The notes below the pieces were generated by a model. That model saw only the letters and a program-made list of their open reading frames with translations. It was not told the origin of the DNA and did not search any database. This document shows positions 8,806 to 18,573 of a DNA stretch of 64,000 nt, in pieces. Positions within the stretch are counted from its first letter, which is position 1. Every line of letters starts with the position of its first letter. Position numbers and translations under genes: made by a program. The stretch is taken from positions 12,811 through 76,810 of the forward strand of contig JANOQN010000041.1 in the NCBI GenBank assembly GCA_031422315.1, in the 5' to 3' direction. Source of the stretch: JANNYA01 sp031422315 (lineage in GTDB: Bacteria; Pseudomonadota; Gammaproteobacteria; Xanthomonadales; SZUA-5).

Positions 8806-9855
8806 CTAGTGCTCAACCACGATGCCTTCAACGCCGGCTTTGGCGCGCAAATTAGCGCGAATCGATTCGGCGTCCGCGCGCTTTAGCGTCGGTCCCACAC
8901 GCACCCGCAAAGAGGTTCCTGCCGGCGTAACAATGCGCTCAATAAAGCCCGGAAAACCTTTGGCTTTGATTTGATCGACCAGCGCCTGCGCTTTAGCCGA
9001 GTCAGAATACACGCCGATTTGCACGGCAAACTTCGCCAATGCTGGATCCACTGGGCGGCTGGCTGGTGCAGTAGGGCTAGCAAGCTCGCCAGTAATGACG
9101 TTGGCGCTCAAATTCGCTACCACGCGCACGGCTGAAGCTTTAACCTGCTCAGCTGCAGTGCGTGATTCATAACCACGCACCGCAACCCGATAAAGATCAC
9201 GCGAATCCACTTGCACAGGCTCGACTTTGGCGTCGATCTTCGCAGCTTTGAGCTGCGCCACCAATTTTTCGGCATTAGCCTGACTGGAATAGCTGCCAAA
9301 ATTGACCCCGAATCGACCTGATTTTGCGCTCGGTAATGGCGCCATGGTAGTTAACTCGACCACGGGTTTCGGGGCTGCCGCCGTCGCAACTACCGGCTTC
9401 GGCGGCGTTTGCGGCTTAGGCGTAGCGGTTACTGGCGGCGTGTTCGCCGCTGCGGGTTGAGCAGTTACCCGCGGTGCTGGAGTTGGCACAGCGATTGGTG
9501 CGCTCACTACCGGCGCACTCACAGCGGGCGCTGGTGCTGGCTCATCGCGATTAATCGCGCCGCTTTGCTCGGATGGCAACCTTGCCACCGTAGGCGCGGC
9601 TTTGCGCGTATCAACCTGGGCGATTTCATCACCACCACCAATCTGTGTTTCAGGAACGGGCGCTTCTGGATCAACCGAAATCGTGCGCGTTTGCATGCCG
9701 CCGATTTCGGGTGGTGGAATCTCTAACGATACTTCATCGACTTGCGTGGCAATCGGCGCATCGGTGTCGGAATCCAAAAACATCGGCATAAAAATCACGA
9801 TCAGGCCGATGAGTACGGTGGCCCCAATCAAACGGGTTTTCAGTGCGGAATCCAT
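8806..9855 (-). CDS. dedD: SPOR domain protein, DedD-like, with two SPOR repeats
   Basis: The 349-residue protein has one N-terminal membrane anchor (about 8-27), then a long Pro/Ala/Val-rich linker (roughly 60-175). Two SPOR-type domains follow: one from RFGVNFGSYSSQANAEKLV (about 182-250) and one from KFAVQIGVYSDSAKAQALV (about 275-349). SPOR domains bind septal peptidoglycan stripped of stem peptides, which places the protein at the division site. E. coli DedD has a single SPOR domain, so the doubled domain is a noticeable variation. The position directly upstream of cvpA supports the DedD assignment. Confidence 0.85.
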   Translation of the reverse strand: MDSALKTRLIGATVLIGLIVIFMPMFLDSDTDAPIATQVDEVSLEIPPPEIGGMQTRTISVDPEAPVPETQIGGGDEIAQVDTRKAAPTVARLPSEQSGAINRDEPAPAPAVSAPVVSAPIAVPTPAPRVTAQPAAANTPPVTATPKPQTPPKPVVATAAAPKPVVELTTMAPLPSAKSGRFGVNFGSYSSQANAEKLVAQLKAAKIDAKVEPVQVDSRDLYRVAVRGYESRTAAEQVKASAVRVVANLSANVITGELASPTAPASRPVDPALAKFAVQIGVYSDSAKAQALVDQIKAKGFPGFIERIVTPAGTSLRVRVGPTLKRADAESIRANLRAKAGVEGIVVEH

Positions 9856-9953
9856 AATGTGCCAGTCTGTGGGTAGTCAAATCTGTTATGAGCATAACAA
9901 CATTCGGCCAACCCTTGGATGAAGCGGGCTTTCAAACTCCAAGATCGCCATAT

Positions 9954-10098
9954 CGTCATTCCCGCGCAGGCGGGAATCCAGGCTCACCGAGCTTGCTTGC
10001 AACTTGAAGGGTAAAAACGCGGCATGCTTCGCGTTTCTAAAGTTGCGTGGAATTTCGGACACCTGTTCCTGGATCCCCGACTACGCGGGGATGACGAG
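9954..10098. repeat. REP-like inverted doublet
   Basis: Two copies of a roughly 29-base hairpin unit face each other. Unit 1 (9954-9982) contains TTCCCGCGCAGGCGGGAA. Unit 2 (10070-10098) is its inverted counterpart, with TCCCCG and CGGGGA arms. Reverse-complementing unit 2 matches unit 1 at most positions (CGTCATYCCCGCG...GATCCAGG pattern). This is the common bacterial GTCATTCCCGCG-type repetitive element. It occupies much of the 320-base gap between the dedD-like gene and rimO; I see no other gene there. Confidence 0.8.
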
Positions 10099-10175
10099 GT
10101 GAGGACCTGTTCCCCGCTGCGATTAAGTTAATACCACAGCCTTTATACTCACGCGCTATTTTATCGAGTCTCGCT

Positions 10176-11516
10176 ATGTCCGCCCTTGACCCCAAAGTTG
10201 GTTTTGTAAGCTTAGGCTGCCCGAAAGCGCTGGTAGACTCCGAACGCATCCTGACCCAGCTACGCGTGCAGGGCTATGAGATCGTGCCGAGCTATCAATC
10301 AGCGGATGTGGTGGTGGTTAACACCTGCGGCTTTATCGATTCGGCGGTGGAAGAATCCTTAGAAGCGATTGGCGAAGCGATGGCGGAAAACGGCAAAGTC
10401 GTTGTAACCGGCTGTTTGGGCGCTAGAGCTGAGCTGATTCGCGCGCGCTTTCCGGGCGTGCTGTCGATTAGCGGCCCAGCGGATTATCAATCGGTAGTCA
10501 ATGCGGTGCACACACAACTGCCGCCCAAACACGATCCGTTTTTAAACTTGGTGCCGCCGGCGGGCTTGAAGCTTACGCCCAGGCACTACGCCTATTTAAA
10601 AATTTCTGAAGGCTGCAATCACCGCTGTACGTTTTGCATTATTCCGTCCATGCGTGGTGATTTAGTCAGCCGACCGGTATCCGATGTGCTGATTGAAGCG
10701 GAAAAACTAGTGCGTTCGGGCGTGCGCGAGCTGCTGGTGATCTCACAGGACACCAGCGCGTATGGCGTCGATGTGCGCTACGCCGAACACATTTGGCACG
10801 AGCAATCGATCAAAACCCGCATGACCGAGTTGTGCGATGCGTTGAGCCAGCTGTCATCAGCGCTCAATCCAGTCTGGATTCGCTTACACTACGTTTATCC
10901 GTATCCGCATGTGGACGAAATCATTCCGCTGATGGCGGCGGGTAAAATTACCCCGTATTTGGACATTCCGTTTCAGCATGCCAGCCCGCGCATTTTAAAG
11001 CTTATGAAGCGCCCGGCACACGCCGAAAAGGTACTGGAACGCATTCAGCGCTGGCGTGAAATATGCCCGGATTTGACGCTGCGCAGCACTTTTATTGTCG
11101 GCTTTCCTGGCGAAACCGAAGCCGAGTTCGAGGAGCTGCTGGACTTTTTACGCATCGCACAGCTTGATCGCGTGGGCTGCTTTGCCTATTCGCCAGTCAC
11201 GGGTGCAAAAGCGAACGAGCTGCCGGATCCGATCGATCCTGCAGTGCAGCAAGATCGCCTGGCGCGCTTTATGGCGCTGCAAGCCAAAATCAGTACCAAG
11301 CGCCTTAAGCGCAAAGTCGGCACCGAGCAGCAGGTGCTGATTGACACGGTAGTCGATGCGCAAAAAGGCAAGTATCACGGACGCTCGAGCGCTGATGCGC
11401 CAGAGATCGATGGCCGAGTCGTAGTGACTAGCACCAAAGCGCTTAAGCCGGGGCAGTTTGTGCGCGTCAAGATTGAAAAATCGGGCAAACATGATTTGTA
11501 TGGCAGTGCGCTTTAA
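10176..11516 (+). CDS. rimO: Ribosomal protein uS12 methylthiotransferase RimO
   Basis: A 446-residue radical-SAM enzyme that adds a methylthio group to Asp88 (E. coli numbering) of ribosomal protein S12. The N-terminal domain has Cys15 (VSLGCPK), Cys51 and Cys80, ligands of the auxiliary Fe-S cluster. The radical-SAM triad is Cys147, Cys151 and Cys154 in CNHRCTFC. A TRAM domain closes the protein (about 380-446). The VSLGCPKALVDSE opening separates RimO from MiaB. Only 8 bases separate its stop from the DUF3025 gene, suggesting co-transcription. Confidence 0.97.
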   Translation: MSALDPKVGFVSLGCPKALVDSERILTQLRVQGYEIVPSYQSADVVVVNTCGFIDSAVEESLEAIGEAMAENGKVVVTGCLGARAELIRARFPGVLSISGPADYQSVVNAVHTQLPPKHDPFLNLVPPAGLKLTPRHYAYLKISEGCNHRCTFCIIPSMRGDLVSRPVSDVLIEAEKLVRSGVRELLVISQDTSAYGVDVRYAEHIWHEQSIKTRMTELCDALSQLSSALNPVWIRLHYVYPYPHVDEIIPLMAAGKITPYLDIPFQHASPRILKLMKRPAHAEKVLERIQRWREICPDLTLRSTFIVGFPGETEAEFEELLDFLRIAQLDRVGCFAYSPVTGAKANELPDPIDPAVQQDRLARFMALQAKISTKRLKRKVGTEQQVLIDTVVDAQKGKYHGRSSADAPEIDGRVVVTSTKALKPGQFVRVKIEKSGKHDLYGSAL

Positions 11517-11524
11517 GGCAAATC

Positions 11525-12343
11525 ATGCAGAAAGTTAAATTGGCGCCACCGTTTGATCAAATCACGCATTTAAAAGCCGATCTACCTACTGAGTTAACTC
11601 ACGAATTAGATTTTGCTCAGTTCAACGCGAAGCTAGCAATTGCGGCACCCGGCTTTAGTTTGCAGCCGCAATCCACCTCAATGCTGCACGACGGCTTGAG
11701 CTTCGAAGCCCGAATTGCCGAATCGGGGGTTATCGCAACGCGTCCTTCAAGCCTGCATGATTTTTACAGCGCATTGATGTGGCTGCGCTACCCGTTAGTC
11801 AAACAGGCGATCAACCAAATTCACATGCAGGGCATTCGCGCGCACGGCGTTAAACAGCGTTCCCGGCATCAGCAGGCGATCACGCATTTAGATGAAGCCG
11901 GGGCCTGGATTTTCAGCGATAGCGATGCGCTATTTGAGCTGGCCGATCAGCACGCTTGGGAGTCATTGTTCTTTCAACAAGCGCAGGCTTGGCAAACGCG
12001 CTCAGAAATCGGTTCAATACGCGCAGCGGTGTTTGGGCACGCGATTTATGAGCTAATGCACGCGCCGCATCAAACGCTGGCAGCGAAAACAATTTGGGTC
12101 AAAGTGCCGAGCGATTTTTTTGAGCTCGCTGTGGCCGAGCAAGACCGAGCACTGGATAGCTGCATTGCTAGTGCGCTGTTAGCTGGCACGCACGGGCACG
12201 ATCCAAAGCCGCTTGCCACCATGCCGGTTTCCGGTATCCCAGGCTGGAATGCCGGCACCAATGCGCAAACGTTTTACCAGACTGCGCCATGCTTTCGCCC
12301 GAAGCCGCCTGGACGGGTTTACTCAAGCGCGCTTAAGCTTTGA
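11525..12343 (+). CDS. DUF3025 family protein
   Basis: A 272-residue protein of unknown function. The conserved core includes ARIAESGVIATRPSSLHDFY and ALMWLRYPLVKQAIN, then an Asp/His-rich centre (THLDEAGAWIFSD) and a late FGHAIYELMHAP helix. A C-terminal PGWNAGTNAQTFYQTAPCFR segment with the ending PKPPGR fits the family. There is no signal peptide or membrane helix, so it is probably cytoplasmic. It directly follows rimO. It ends on the base before the convergent Uma2 gene's stop, so the two genes abut tail to tail. Confidence 0.85.
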   Translation: MQKVKLAPPFDQITHLKADLPTELTHELDFAQFNAKLAIAAPGFSLQPQSTSMLHDGLSFEARIAESGVIATRPSSLHDFYSALMWLRYPLVKQAINQIHMQGIRAHGVKQRSRHQQAITHLDEAGAWIFSDSDALFELADQHAWESLFFQQAQAWQTRSEIGSIRAAVFGHAIYELMHAPHQTLAAKTIWVKVPSDFFELAVAEQDRALDSCIASALLAGTHGHDPKPLATMPVSGIPGWNAGTNAQTFYQTAPCFRPKPPGRVYSSALKL

Positions 12344-12928
12344 CTAGCTCGCCGAAGGTTCACTTTGTCCAGGCAGCTCAGCATCAACAACCACATCGCT
12401 ATAAATCGCATCGAGTTTTAACGTCATATCTGGGCAGCTCAGTTTGATCTCGCCGCTATCGGTAATACTTTCAAAAAGCCACACGGCCCCGCTGCGGCGA
12501 TATACATCAACCCTGCGTTCTTTTTGCGAAACCAGTAAATACGCCTCAAGCTCAGGTGTTTTTTGATAGTTGTACAGCTTTTCGCCCCGATCAATCCGCT
12601 CGGTCGATTCGCTCAATACTTCGACGATCAAGCAGGGCTTGCTCTCGCAGTATTCGTCGGATTTTGGCTCGCAGGCGACAATCAAATCAGGATAGTAGTA
12701 AAGCTGATGTGCTTTGAACTTGACGTCAGATATTGACACACGACATTGTTTGGACGCACGCGTGCGAAGTTCGATAGCAATGTTCAGTGAAATTTGATTA
12801 TGTCGAATCGAAGCACCCGACATCGCGAAAACCTGCCCGCTGGCGTATTCATGCTTATCTTTGCTGGTCAATTCAGATGCAAGGTAGTCTGCTTCACTAA
12901 TCGACGTGAGTTTCAAAGCGCTTGACAT
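12344..12928 (-). CDS. Uma2 family (DUF820) putative endonuclease
   Basis: A 194-residue protein of the Uma2/DUF820 group, which has a PD-(D/E)XK-like fold. Visible core: EYASGQVFAMSGASIRHNQI with a conserved Glu and His, YYPDLIVAC, PCLIVEVLSEST (acidic residue and EVLS motif), and RGEKLYNYQKTPELEAYLLV. These correspond to the D...E-x-x family active-site elements. The biological role of these proteins, abundant in cyanobacteria and also found in proteobacteria, is not known. I start at ATG 12928; an in-frame TTG lies two codons upstream. Confidence 0.87.
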   Translation of the reverse strand: MSSALKLTSISEADYLASELTSKDKHEYASGQVFAMSGASIRHNQISLNIAIELRTRASKQCRVSISDVKFKAHQLYYYPDLIVACEPKSDEYCESKPCLIVEVLSESTERIDRGEKLYNYQKTPELEAYLLVSQKERRVDVYRRSGAVWLFESITDSGEIKLSCPDMTLKLDAIYSDVVVDAELPGQSEPSAS

Positions 12929-12961
12929 AATCAATCCGAATGAATGCGGGGATGCACTAGT

Positions 12962-15238
12962 CTACCGCAATTGAACACTGCCAATATCCATCTCATGCGC
13001 CAAACTGCTCGGCACCACTGCGATTTTACCCGGTAAATCCAGCGCAAAATCACCGTAAGACATAGCGCGCAATTGAATGTCGACGCCGCTGCTCAACGTC
13101 CGCTGGCGCAGCGCAAAGCCAGCCTCGGTTTGGCTTGAGTAATACACGCGCCCATCGTGTACGCGCCAGCTCCAAAGCCAAAGCGGATCGAACGGTTCGA
13201 GCACTACCGCCGCTGTTTGGCCATCAATCTGGGAAAACAGCGTGTTATTGGCAACCCGGGTAAAATAGAGTTTTTCGCTGACGTGATCACGTTGAAAGCT
13301 GCCAATATCGTGTAGCGTCCAGTCCAGCTGCCAAGCGGAATTTCCAGCGCTGGGCGCCTTGAAACGCTGCAAAATTCGATGCCCCTTGAGGCTGCTAAGA
13401 ATCAGTAGAAAATTAGGATCCACATCATAACTGACTCGAACAATCAGCCCTAAATTACTTGGCGCAGGCAGTAGCTTAAGCTGGCTGCGAACAAGATTAT
13501 ATTCAAGCAATTCGCTTTGGCTTTCCCCTGGCTGCAGCTGTGCTGAAAGCAGGAGCGGTAACTTCGGGTGCCAAGTTATGTTGCTAAAGTGTGCATCAAC
13601 TTGCGTAATGGCCTGCGGCGATTCGTCTTGCTTGCCTAGCCAGATTTGGTAGCTGCCGCCGCGATCGCTTAAGAACGCCAGCGTTTTACCATCTGGGCTA
13701 AAGCTTGGCGAAGCATCGATTTGCGTTGACGGAAAAATAAGTTCGCCCGGGCTTGCACTATCAAGATTATGTTTAAGTAGGCCAATGCGTTCTTCTCGCA
13801 CTGCAAATGCAACTTTGCCGCTCTGCGCCACGCTAGGCATTTGCCCCGCAACGCCTAAAAACTGCATGGGCTGATTTGGCCGGATAATGGCGAGCTCATA
13901 TTTTGCCGTTGCACGCACTGATACGACAATGCCATCACTACCGGGCAGCCAGCCAAAACCGCGTGCGCCGTGCGCCAGCTGTGCCCAAGGCTTTGCGTTC
14001 TGGCCGTTGACATCCGCCACGATCAGCGTGGAATCGGTATTGCCACCGCGCCGAAACGCCAGTTTTAGCCCGTCAGGCGAGCGCTTTGGGTACCAATCAT
14101 GCACCAGCTCGCCCGCTTTTGAGCCGATGCGTTTTACGCTACCGGTTGATAGATCGAACGCAAAGATGCCCATCGATTGGCTATCGATTCCAATTGCGCT
14201 GTCACGCTGCTTGATCGGTAGTAGCAATACCTCCGGCGTTGGCCAATCAAATGGCGGTGTCGCTCCGATTGGGCAATCCAGCAGCTTGCGCGGCACGCCG
14301 CCGAGTACGCGCTGCACCCAAATTTCACAAGGCGCCTCACTAACTTTAGCGCTGAGATCATTGCGTACAAACGCTACCGATAGCCCATCGCTGGAAAACT
14401 TCGGAAATTCTTCATTGGCATTAGCGCTGTCATCGCGCGTTAGCCGTTGCGCATTTGGTGTGCTCAAGTCGCGGATCCAAATACGTTCTGGAGCGCCCGC
14501 TGCGCTTGATCCAGCAGCGCCATACGCCAACCATTCGCCATTGGGTGACAGCGCGGGTGTGGCTTCAATGCCTACCGCACTTGTCAACATTCGAACCGGA
14601 AATTTTGTCTCGTTAGGGTTGCTTAGCGGTGCCAAATCTTGCTGCTGCGGGCCAGAGAAACGCCAGGCAATTGTCAAAACAAAAACTGTTGCGAGCAAAA
14701 GCCAAGCCCAGCGCATGGTTTTTGACCGCGAATCGGCCTTTGCTACGCTATGGACATCATGAACTGGTGCATTCGCAGCTTTCGAGAACGCGGCATCCAT
14801 TGAATTAACCGGATCACTTACAGTTACCTGCGCTGCTGGCATGGGTTCAGGATTTTTCAAAAGCCGGTAGCCAACTTTCGGGATGGTTTCGATATATTCG
14901 GGGGCTTTTTGATCGTCACTCAGCGCTTTGCGCAGCTCTTTGATCGCCTGGGTCAAAACTTCAGGCGTTGGGCAAGTGTCTGGCCAGACTGCATCTAACA
15001 GTTGATCTCTTGAGCGCGTTGCGCCCGCGTGTTGCCCCAGCTCGACAAGTACGCGCATGCTTTTAAAGGTAATTTTTCTGAGGCTTTGATCGCGACTTAG
15101 AACCAGTTTTAAGCCACTGACGTCAACTTGGAATTCGCCCATCACAAATCGACTCAGCGCTTGCACACGCGTTGCTTCCGCCGCATGTTTTGCCGAGGCC
15201 CTCGTTTCGGATGTTCCGCTGAGTTGGTTTTCCATCAC
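12962..15238 (-). CDS. CadC-type winged-helix membrane regulator with TolB-like beta-propeller
   Basis: The 758-residue protein has an OmpR/CadC-type winged-helix DNA-binding domain at about 32-128 (ITFKSMRVLVELGQHAG, then LTQAIKELRKALSDD and IPKVGYRLL). A single membrane helix lies at about 175-193. A large periplasmic region follows with PD40/TolB-type blades, e.g. PALSPNGEWLAYG, FSSDGLSVAFVRND, FSPDGKTLAFLSDRGG. Such one-component regulators sense an outside signal through the periplasmic domain and bind DNA directly. It lies downstream of a TonB-dependent receptor on the same strand, 116 bases away. Regulation of that receptor is plausible but inferred. Confidence 0.9.
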   Translation of the reverse strand: MMENQLSGTSETRASAKHAAEATRVQALSRFVMGEFQVDVSGLKLVLSRDQSLRKITFKSMRVLVELGQHAGATRSRDQLLDAVWPDTCPTPEVLTQAIKELRKALSDDQKAPEYIETIPKVGYRLLKNPEPMPAAQVTVSDPVNSMDAAFSKAANAPVHDVHSVAKADSRSKTMRWAWLLLATVFVLTIAWRFSGPQQQDLAPLSNPNETKFPVRMLTSAVGIEATPALSPNGEWLAYGAAGSSAAGAPERIWIRDLSTPNAQRLTRDDSANANEEFPKFSSDGLSVAFVRNDLSAKVSEAPCEIWVQRVLGGVPRKLLDCPIGATPPFDWPTPEVLLLPIKQRDSAIGIDSQSMGIFAFDLSTGSVKRIGSKAGELVHDWYPKRSPDGLKLAFRRGGNTDSTLIVADVNGQNAKPWAQLAHGARGFGWLPGSDGIVVSVRATAKYELAIIRPNQPMQFLGVAGQMPSVAQSGKVAFAVREERIGLLKHNLDSASPGELIFPSTQIDASPSFSPDGKTLAFLSDRGGSYQIWLGKQDESPQAITQVDAHFSNITWHPKLPLLLSAQLQPGESQSELLEYNLVRSQLKLLPAPSNLGLIVRVSYDVDPNFLLILSSLKGHRILQRFKAPSAGNSAWQLDWTLHDIGSFQRDHVSEKLYFTRVANNTLFSQIDGQTAAVVLEPFDPLWLWSWRVHDGRVYYSSQTEAGFALRQRTLSSGVDIQLRAMSYGDFALDLPGKIAVVPSSLAHEMDIGSVQLR

Positions 15239-15354
15239 ACTAGCTTATTGCAATCCAGGCTCACATTCACTACGGGTGCTTACGTAGGTAAAGTGAACCT
15301 AGATGCAAAGGCTAATGATTTTCTAATTGTCTAACAGCTGTTGACCTCGGCTAG

Positions 15355-18255
15355 TTAGAACTTCTGGTTATAGCTCATGTAAAAGAACCGGCCTGGTATG
15401 TCGTAGGATGGGTCAAACGAGTTGTTACTAACCGAAATAGATATTGGTGGATTTTTATCAAACAAATTGCGAATACCGCCGGTGATTTTGCCGTTCCACG
15501 GCGTGCTCCAGCGCAGTTGAACGTCGCTGTAGGTAGTGCCGCCTAGACTGTTAAGTGCGCCAAGCTCCAGGCCATTGCTGGCCAGTCCATCGACATTGAA
15601 TGGCAAACCGATACCGTTCGGGTCCAATTCGGAGCACTGCGCCGGTATATTGACTGCAGCAGTACATAGCTCTTGCACCCTTCCGGTATGGCGAAGATTC
15701 CAAGTTGCGCCCCAGTCACCTAAATCCCAGCTCAAAGATGCATTTGATTTTATTCGAGCGGTGAGTGAGCCATTGCCATAATAATTTCCCGCCAATGAAA
15801 ACACTAGCGGATCGTTTGCAATACCGCTATCAGTAACATTGATATATTCGTCTAAGTAGGTTAAGTCGATGGTTGCGCGGAATTTTCCATAGTCGCCAAA
15901 TTCAAATCGGTAGTTCGTGGTTAAATCATATCCAGTAATATCATCGCTCGCGCCATTGGTATTGGTATCAATTACCCCAGTAATTGCGCCTGTGCCCGGC
16001 AATCGGCTAATGAGTCGGCATTGGGCGGTTGCACCGCCTAGAATACAGGCATTCACAATCCCACTGGCACCGATTGTGGTAATAGAATCTTCAATTTGAA
16101 TATTCCAGTAATCCAGCGCAATATCAAAGCCGGCCAAGTATTCTGGGCTGTAAATCATTCCAAATGTTTTGGATTCTGAGGTTTCCGGCCGCAAGCTTGC
16201 GCTGCCGCCAACGGTGCTGCGTATTTGCCCTGATGCTTGCTCTGCGCCAGTTCGTGGCACACCAGCGGCAATACACCTTGCCTGCTGCTGCGCGGTCAAT
16301 GTTGCAAACACCGCGTTTACTGCTTGTCCTGGCCCTACACAAGGATCAGAATAGGAGGGGAAGTTATCGCTTTGGCCCTGAAATAGCTCATTAATGGATG
16401 GCGCTCGGAAACCTTCGGAAAAGCTGCCACGCACAAGCAAATCGGCGAACGGTTTCCATTTAATACCGAGTTTGGAATTGGTGGTATCGCCAAAGGTGGT
16501 GTAGTCGGAATAGCGGCTGGCGACGGACAGCTCCAAAAGCTCGGCCCCAGGCGCTTGGCTCAAAAGCGGTATATTAAATTCTGCATAATATTCGTCAATG
16601 GCAAAGCTGCCGTTGGTTGGCTGGCGAATATTGCCAGAGCTGGCTCCCGTAGCGGTAAGCGCGTCAGGCAAATCAAAACCGGATTCTTTGCGATATTCAT
16701 AACCTGCCGCAAATGCCAGTGGGCCAGCTGGAAGCTCAAATAAATCGCCGGTTATGTTGGCTTGATAGCCGACGCGCTTATATTCATAAGTATCCTGAAG
16801 CGGTACCGAAATATAATTTAGCATGGCCGGCGTAATTGAACCATTTCCGCCAAAGATGTTTAATGGTACGCAGCCTAAAATAATATTTCCCGGCGTGCCG
16901 CATTGAATAGTGCCTTGCGCGTTTCGAAACGAAGGGCCGACCGCCTGCTGGATTCGATTTAAATTAACTTGGCCGGTGGTGATATCTTGTTCTTGATTGA
17001 GTGAAAAATTGTAGCCCGCGTCCCAGGAAAAGAGCCGGTCAGCGACGTCAAAATATCCTTCTAAACCGCCGCTAAAATGCCAAACATCGACGTCTTGGGT
17101 GAAGCTTCGCCCGCCAGATTCTTGCAAGCGGCGCTGTACGCGCGTGGTAGAAACGCCAAACGGGTTGTAGAAACTGTTTGGCGACACATCAAACACATTA
17201 TTAGTGCCAAATAATCCGCTGCCAGCAAAAGTGACCGGGATAGCCGCCAGCAGCTGTTCTGATCGACGGTTGGTGTAGACCATTTCAGCGCGAAAGCTTA
17301 GGTTTTCAGCGATTTCATGTTTGACTTTGGTAAACGCTGAATAGCGTTCCTGCGGCGTTAGCAGGTAGTTGTCTGGTGCGAAGTTATAGCAATCGGCTGG
17401 AATGGCAAACGGCCTGATGTTCGCGGCGGTTTGCACAGCGCCCGGGGCGGTTGGTGTGGTATTAGTTAGGGTAAATGTGCCAGCGCGCCCGGCAAAGCCA
17501 AAGCGACCGTTCGGATTAGTGGTTGATGCGCAAAAGTCCGCACCAAATTGCGGAACCGCTGAAATTTCACGATCACCTGCAAAGATCGGTTCGTTTTTCT
17601 GGAAACTAACATTCGCGATGATCGAGGTGCTGTCGTTCGCGGCGCCGGTCGTGAAGTCATACGATTGGGTTCGGCCATCGCCTTCGGAGGTTTCGCCAAT
17701 ATAGGCGTTGGCTTCCATGCCATCGAAACGATCCACGGTAATAATGTTTACCACGCCTGCGATGGCATCCGAGCCATAGATGGTCGAGGCACCATCTTTT
17801 AGCACTTCAATGCGCTCGACGATCGAGGTGGGAATCGAGTTCAAATCGACAGCACCCGTAAGCGCCTGCCCATCCGGCGCGAAACGGCGGCCATTAACCA
17901 GCACCAGCGTGCGGTTTGAACCTAAATCGCGCAAATCAACTTGCGTCGAGCCGGTGCCGCCATTGTTAAATGTTTGATTGAGCGCCGAGCCGCCGGTGGT
18001 CAAGTTCTGCAAGATATCGCCAATTTGCGATACGCCAGTGGCTTCAATATCCTCACGCGATAGCGTAAGCAGCGGCTGGCTGGTTTCTAAATCTGTGCGC
18101 TTGATTCTTGAACCGGTCACGACCACGCTTTCTAAAGTTTCTTCGGTGGCATCGGGGTCGGTTTGCGCGCTGCTTACGAGCGGTGTTAGTAATAGCAAAG
18201 AAATCAGCGCGCTGTGAATACCAGCACTCAGTGGGTGATGTGAAGCTCGAATCAT
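15355..18255 (-). CDS. TonB-dependent outer membrane receptor
   Basis: A 966-residue outer-membrane beta-barrel with a signal peptide ending near LVSSAQTD, a TonB-box-like LESVVVTGS, and a plug domain (RDLGSNRTLVLVNGRR and VLKDGASTIYGSDAIAGVVNI). It ends in Phe (SYNQKF), as outer membrane barrels do. The ATG at 18255 is preferred because AAGGATGG precedes it at good distance; an ATG at 18264 and a further open frame to 18402 exist upstream. It is a paralogue of the receptor at 53288-56227, with the same plug motifs and the same SYNQKF end. Cargo is unknown. An AraC-type gene diverges from it and a CadC/TolB-like gene lies downstream. Confidence 0.94.
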   Translation of the reverse strand: MIRASHHPLSAGIHSALISLLLLTPLVSSAQTDPDATEETLESVVVTGSRIKRTDLETSQPLLTLSREDIEATGVSQIGDILQNLTTGGSALNQTFNNGGTGSTQVDLRDLGSNRTLVLVNGRRFAPDGQALTGAVDLNSIPTSIVERIEVLKDGASTIYGSDAIAGVVNIITVDRFDGMEANAYIGETSEGDGRTQSYDFTTGAANDSTSIIANVSFQKNEPIFAGDREISAVPQFGADFCASTTNPNGRFGFAGRAGTFTLTNTTPTAPGAVQTAANIRPFAIPADCYNFAPDNYLLTPQERYSAFTKVKHEIAENLSFRAEMVYTNRRSEQLLAAIPVTFAGSGLFGTNNVFDVSPNSFYNPFGVSTTRVQRRLQESGGRSFTQDVDVWHFSGGLEGYFDVADRLFSWDAGYNFSLNQEQDITTGQVNLNRIQQAVGPSFRNAQGTIQCGTPGNIILGCVPLNIFGGNGSITPAMLNYISVPLQDTYEYKRVGYQANITGDLFELPAGPLAFAAGYEYRKESGFDLPDALTATGASSGNIRQPTNGSFAIDEYYAEFNIPLLSQAPGAELLELSVASRYSDYTTFGDTTNSKLGIKWKPFADLLVRGSFSEGFRAPSINELFQGQSDNFPSYSDPCVGPGQAVNAVFATLTAQQQARCIAAGVPRTGAEQASGQIRSTVGGSASLRPETSESKTFGMIYSPEYLAGFDIALDYWNIQIEDSITTIGASGIVNACILGGATAQCRLISRLPGTGAITGVIDTNTNGASDDITGYDLTTNYRFEFGDYGKFRATIDLTYLDEYINVTDSGIANDPLVFSLAGNYYGNGSLTARIKSNASLSWDLGDWGATWNLRHTGRVQELCTAAVNIPAQCSELDPNGIGLPFNVDGLASNGLELGALNSLGGTTYSDVQLRWSTPWNGKITGGIRNLFDKNPPISISVSNNSFDPSYDIPGRFFYMSYNQKF

Positions 18256-18573
18256 GGAAGCCATCCTTATTGACGTAATACAACGGGCGCGAGTTGCGCT
18301 GCGAGGGGCCACTGAATTGCGACCGCTGGATGACACTACGGCTCTAGGCAACCGGTGCGCGTGGCGATAAGTGCGCACATGCGTGGCGAAAACGCTGATC
18401 AACGAAGCAGCAAGGTGCGTAATTAACGAACGCCAGCAAATTCGTTGATTGGATAGCTGCCAGCTCAGGTGAAATCTGGTTTCATAAAAATTTCAGCACC
18501 GAATTCACCCGTCTATCAGGACGGATAAGCGCTGCGATCGCAAAGCTCAGGCCTTCGAAAGGCGAGCTTGGCT
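18256..18573. promoter_or_regulatory. Divergent intergenic region between TonB receptor and araC-type gene
   Basis: About 320 bases with no convincing gene. It must hold the promoters of the receptor (minus) and the AraC-type regulator (plus). An inverted repeat AACGAA-N10-TTCGTT sits at 18425-18446, about 170 bases upstream of the receptor start; another ACGAA occurs near 18405. I assign no -10 or -35 with confidence. Confidence 0.45.
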
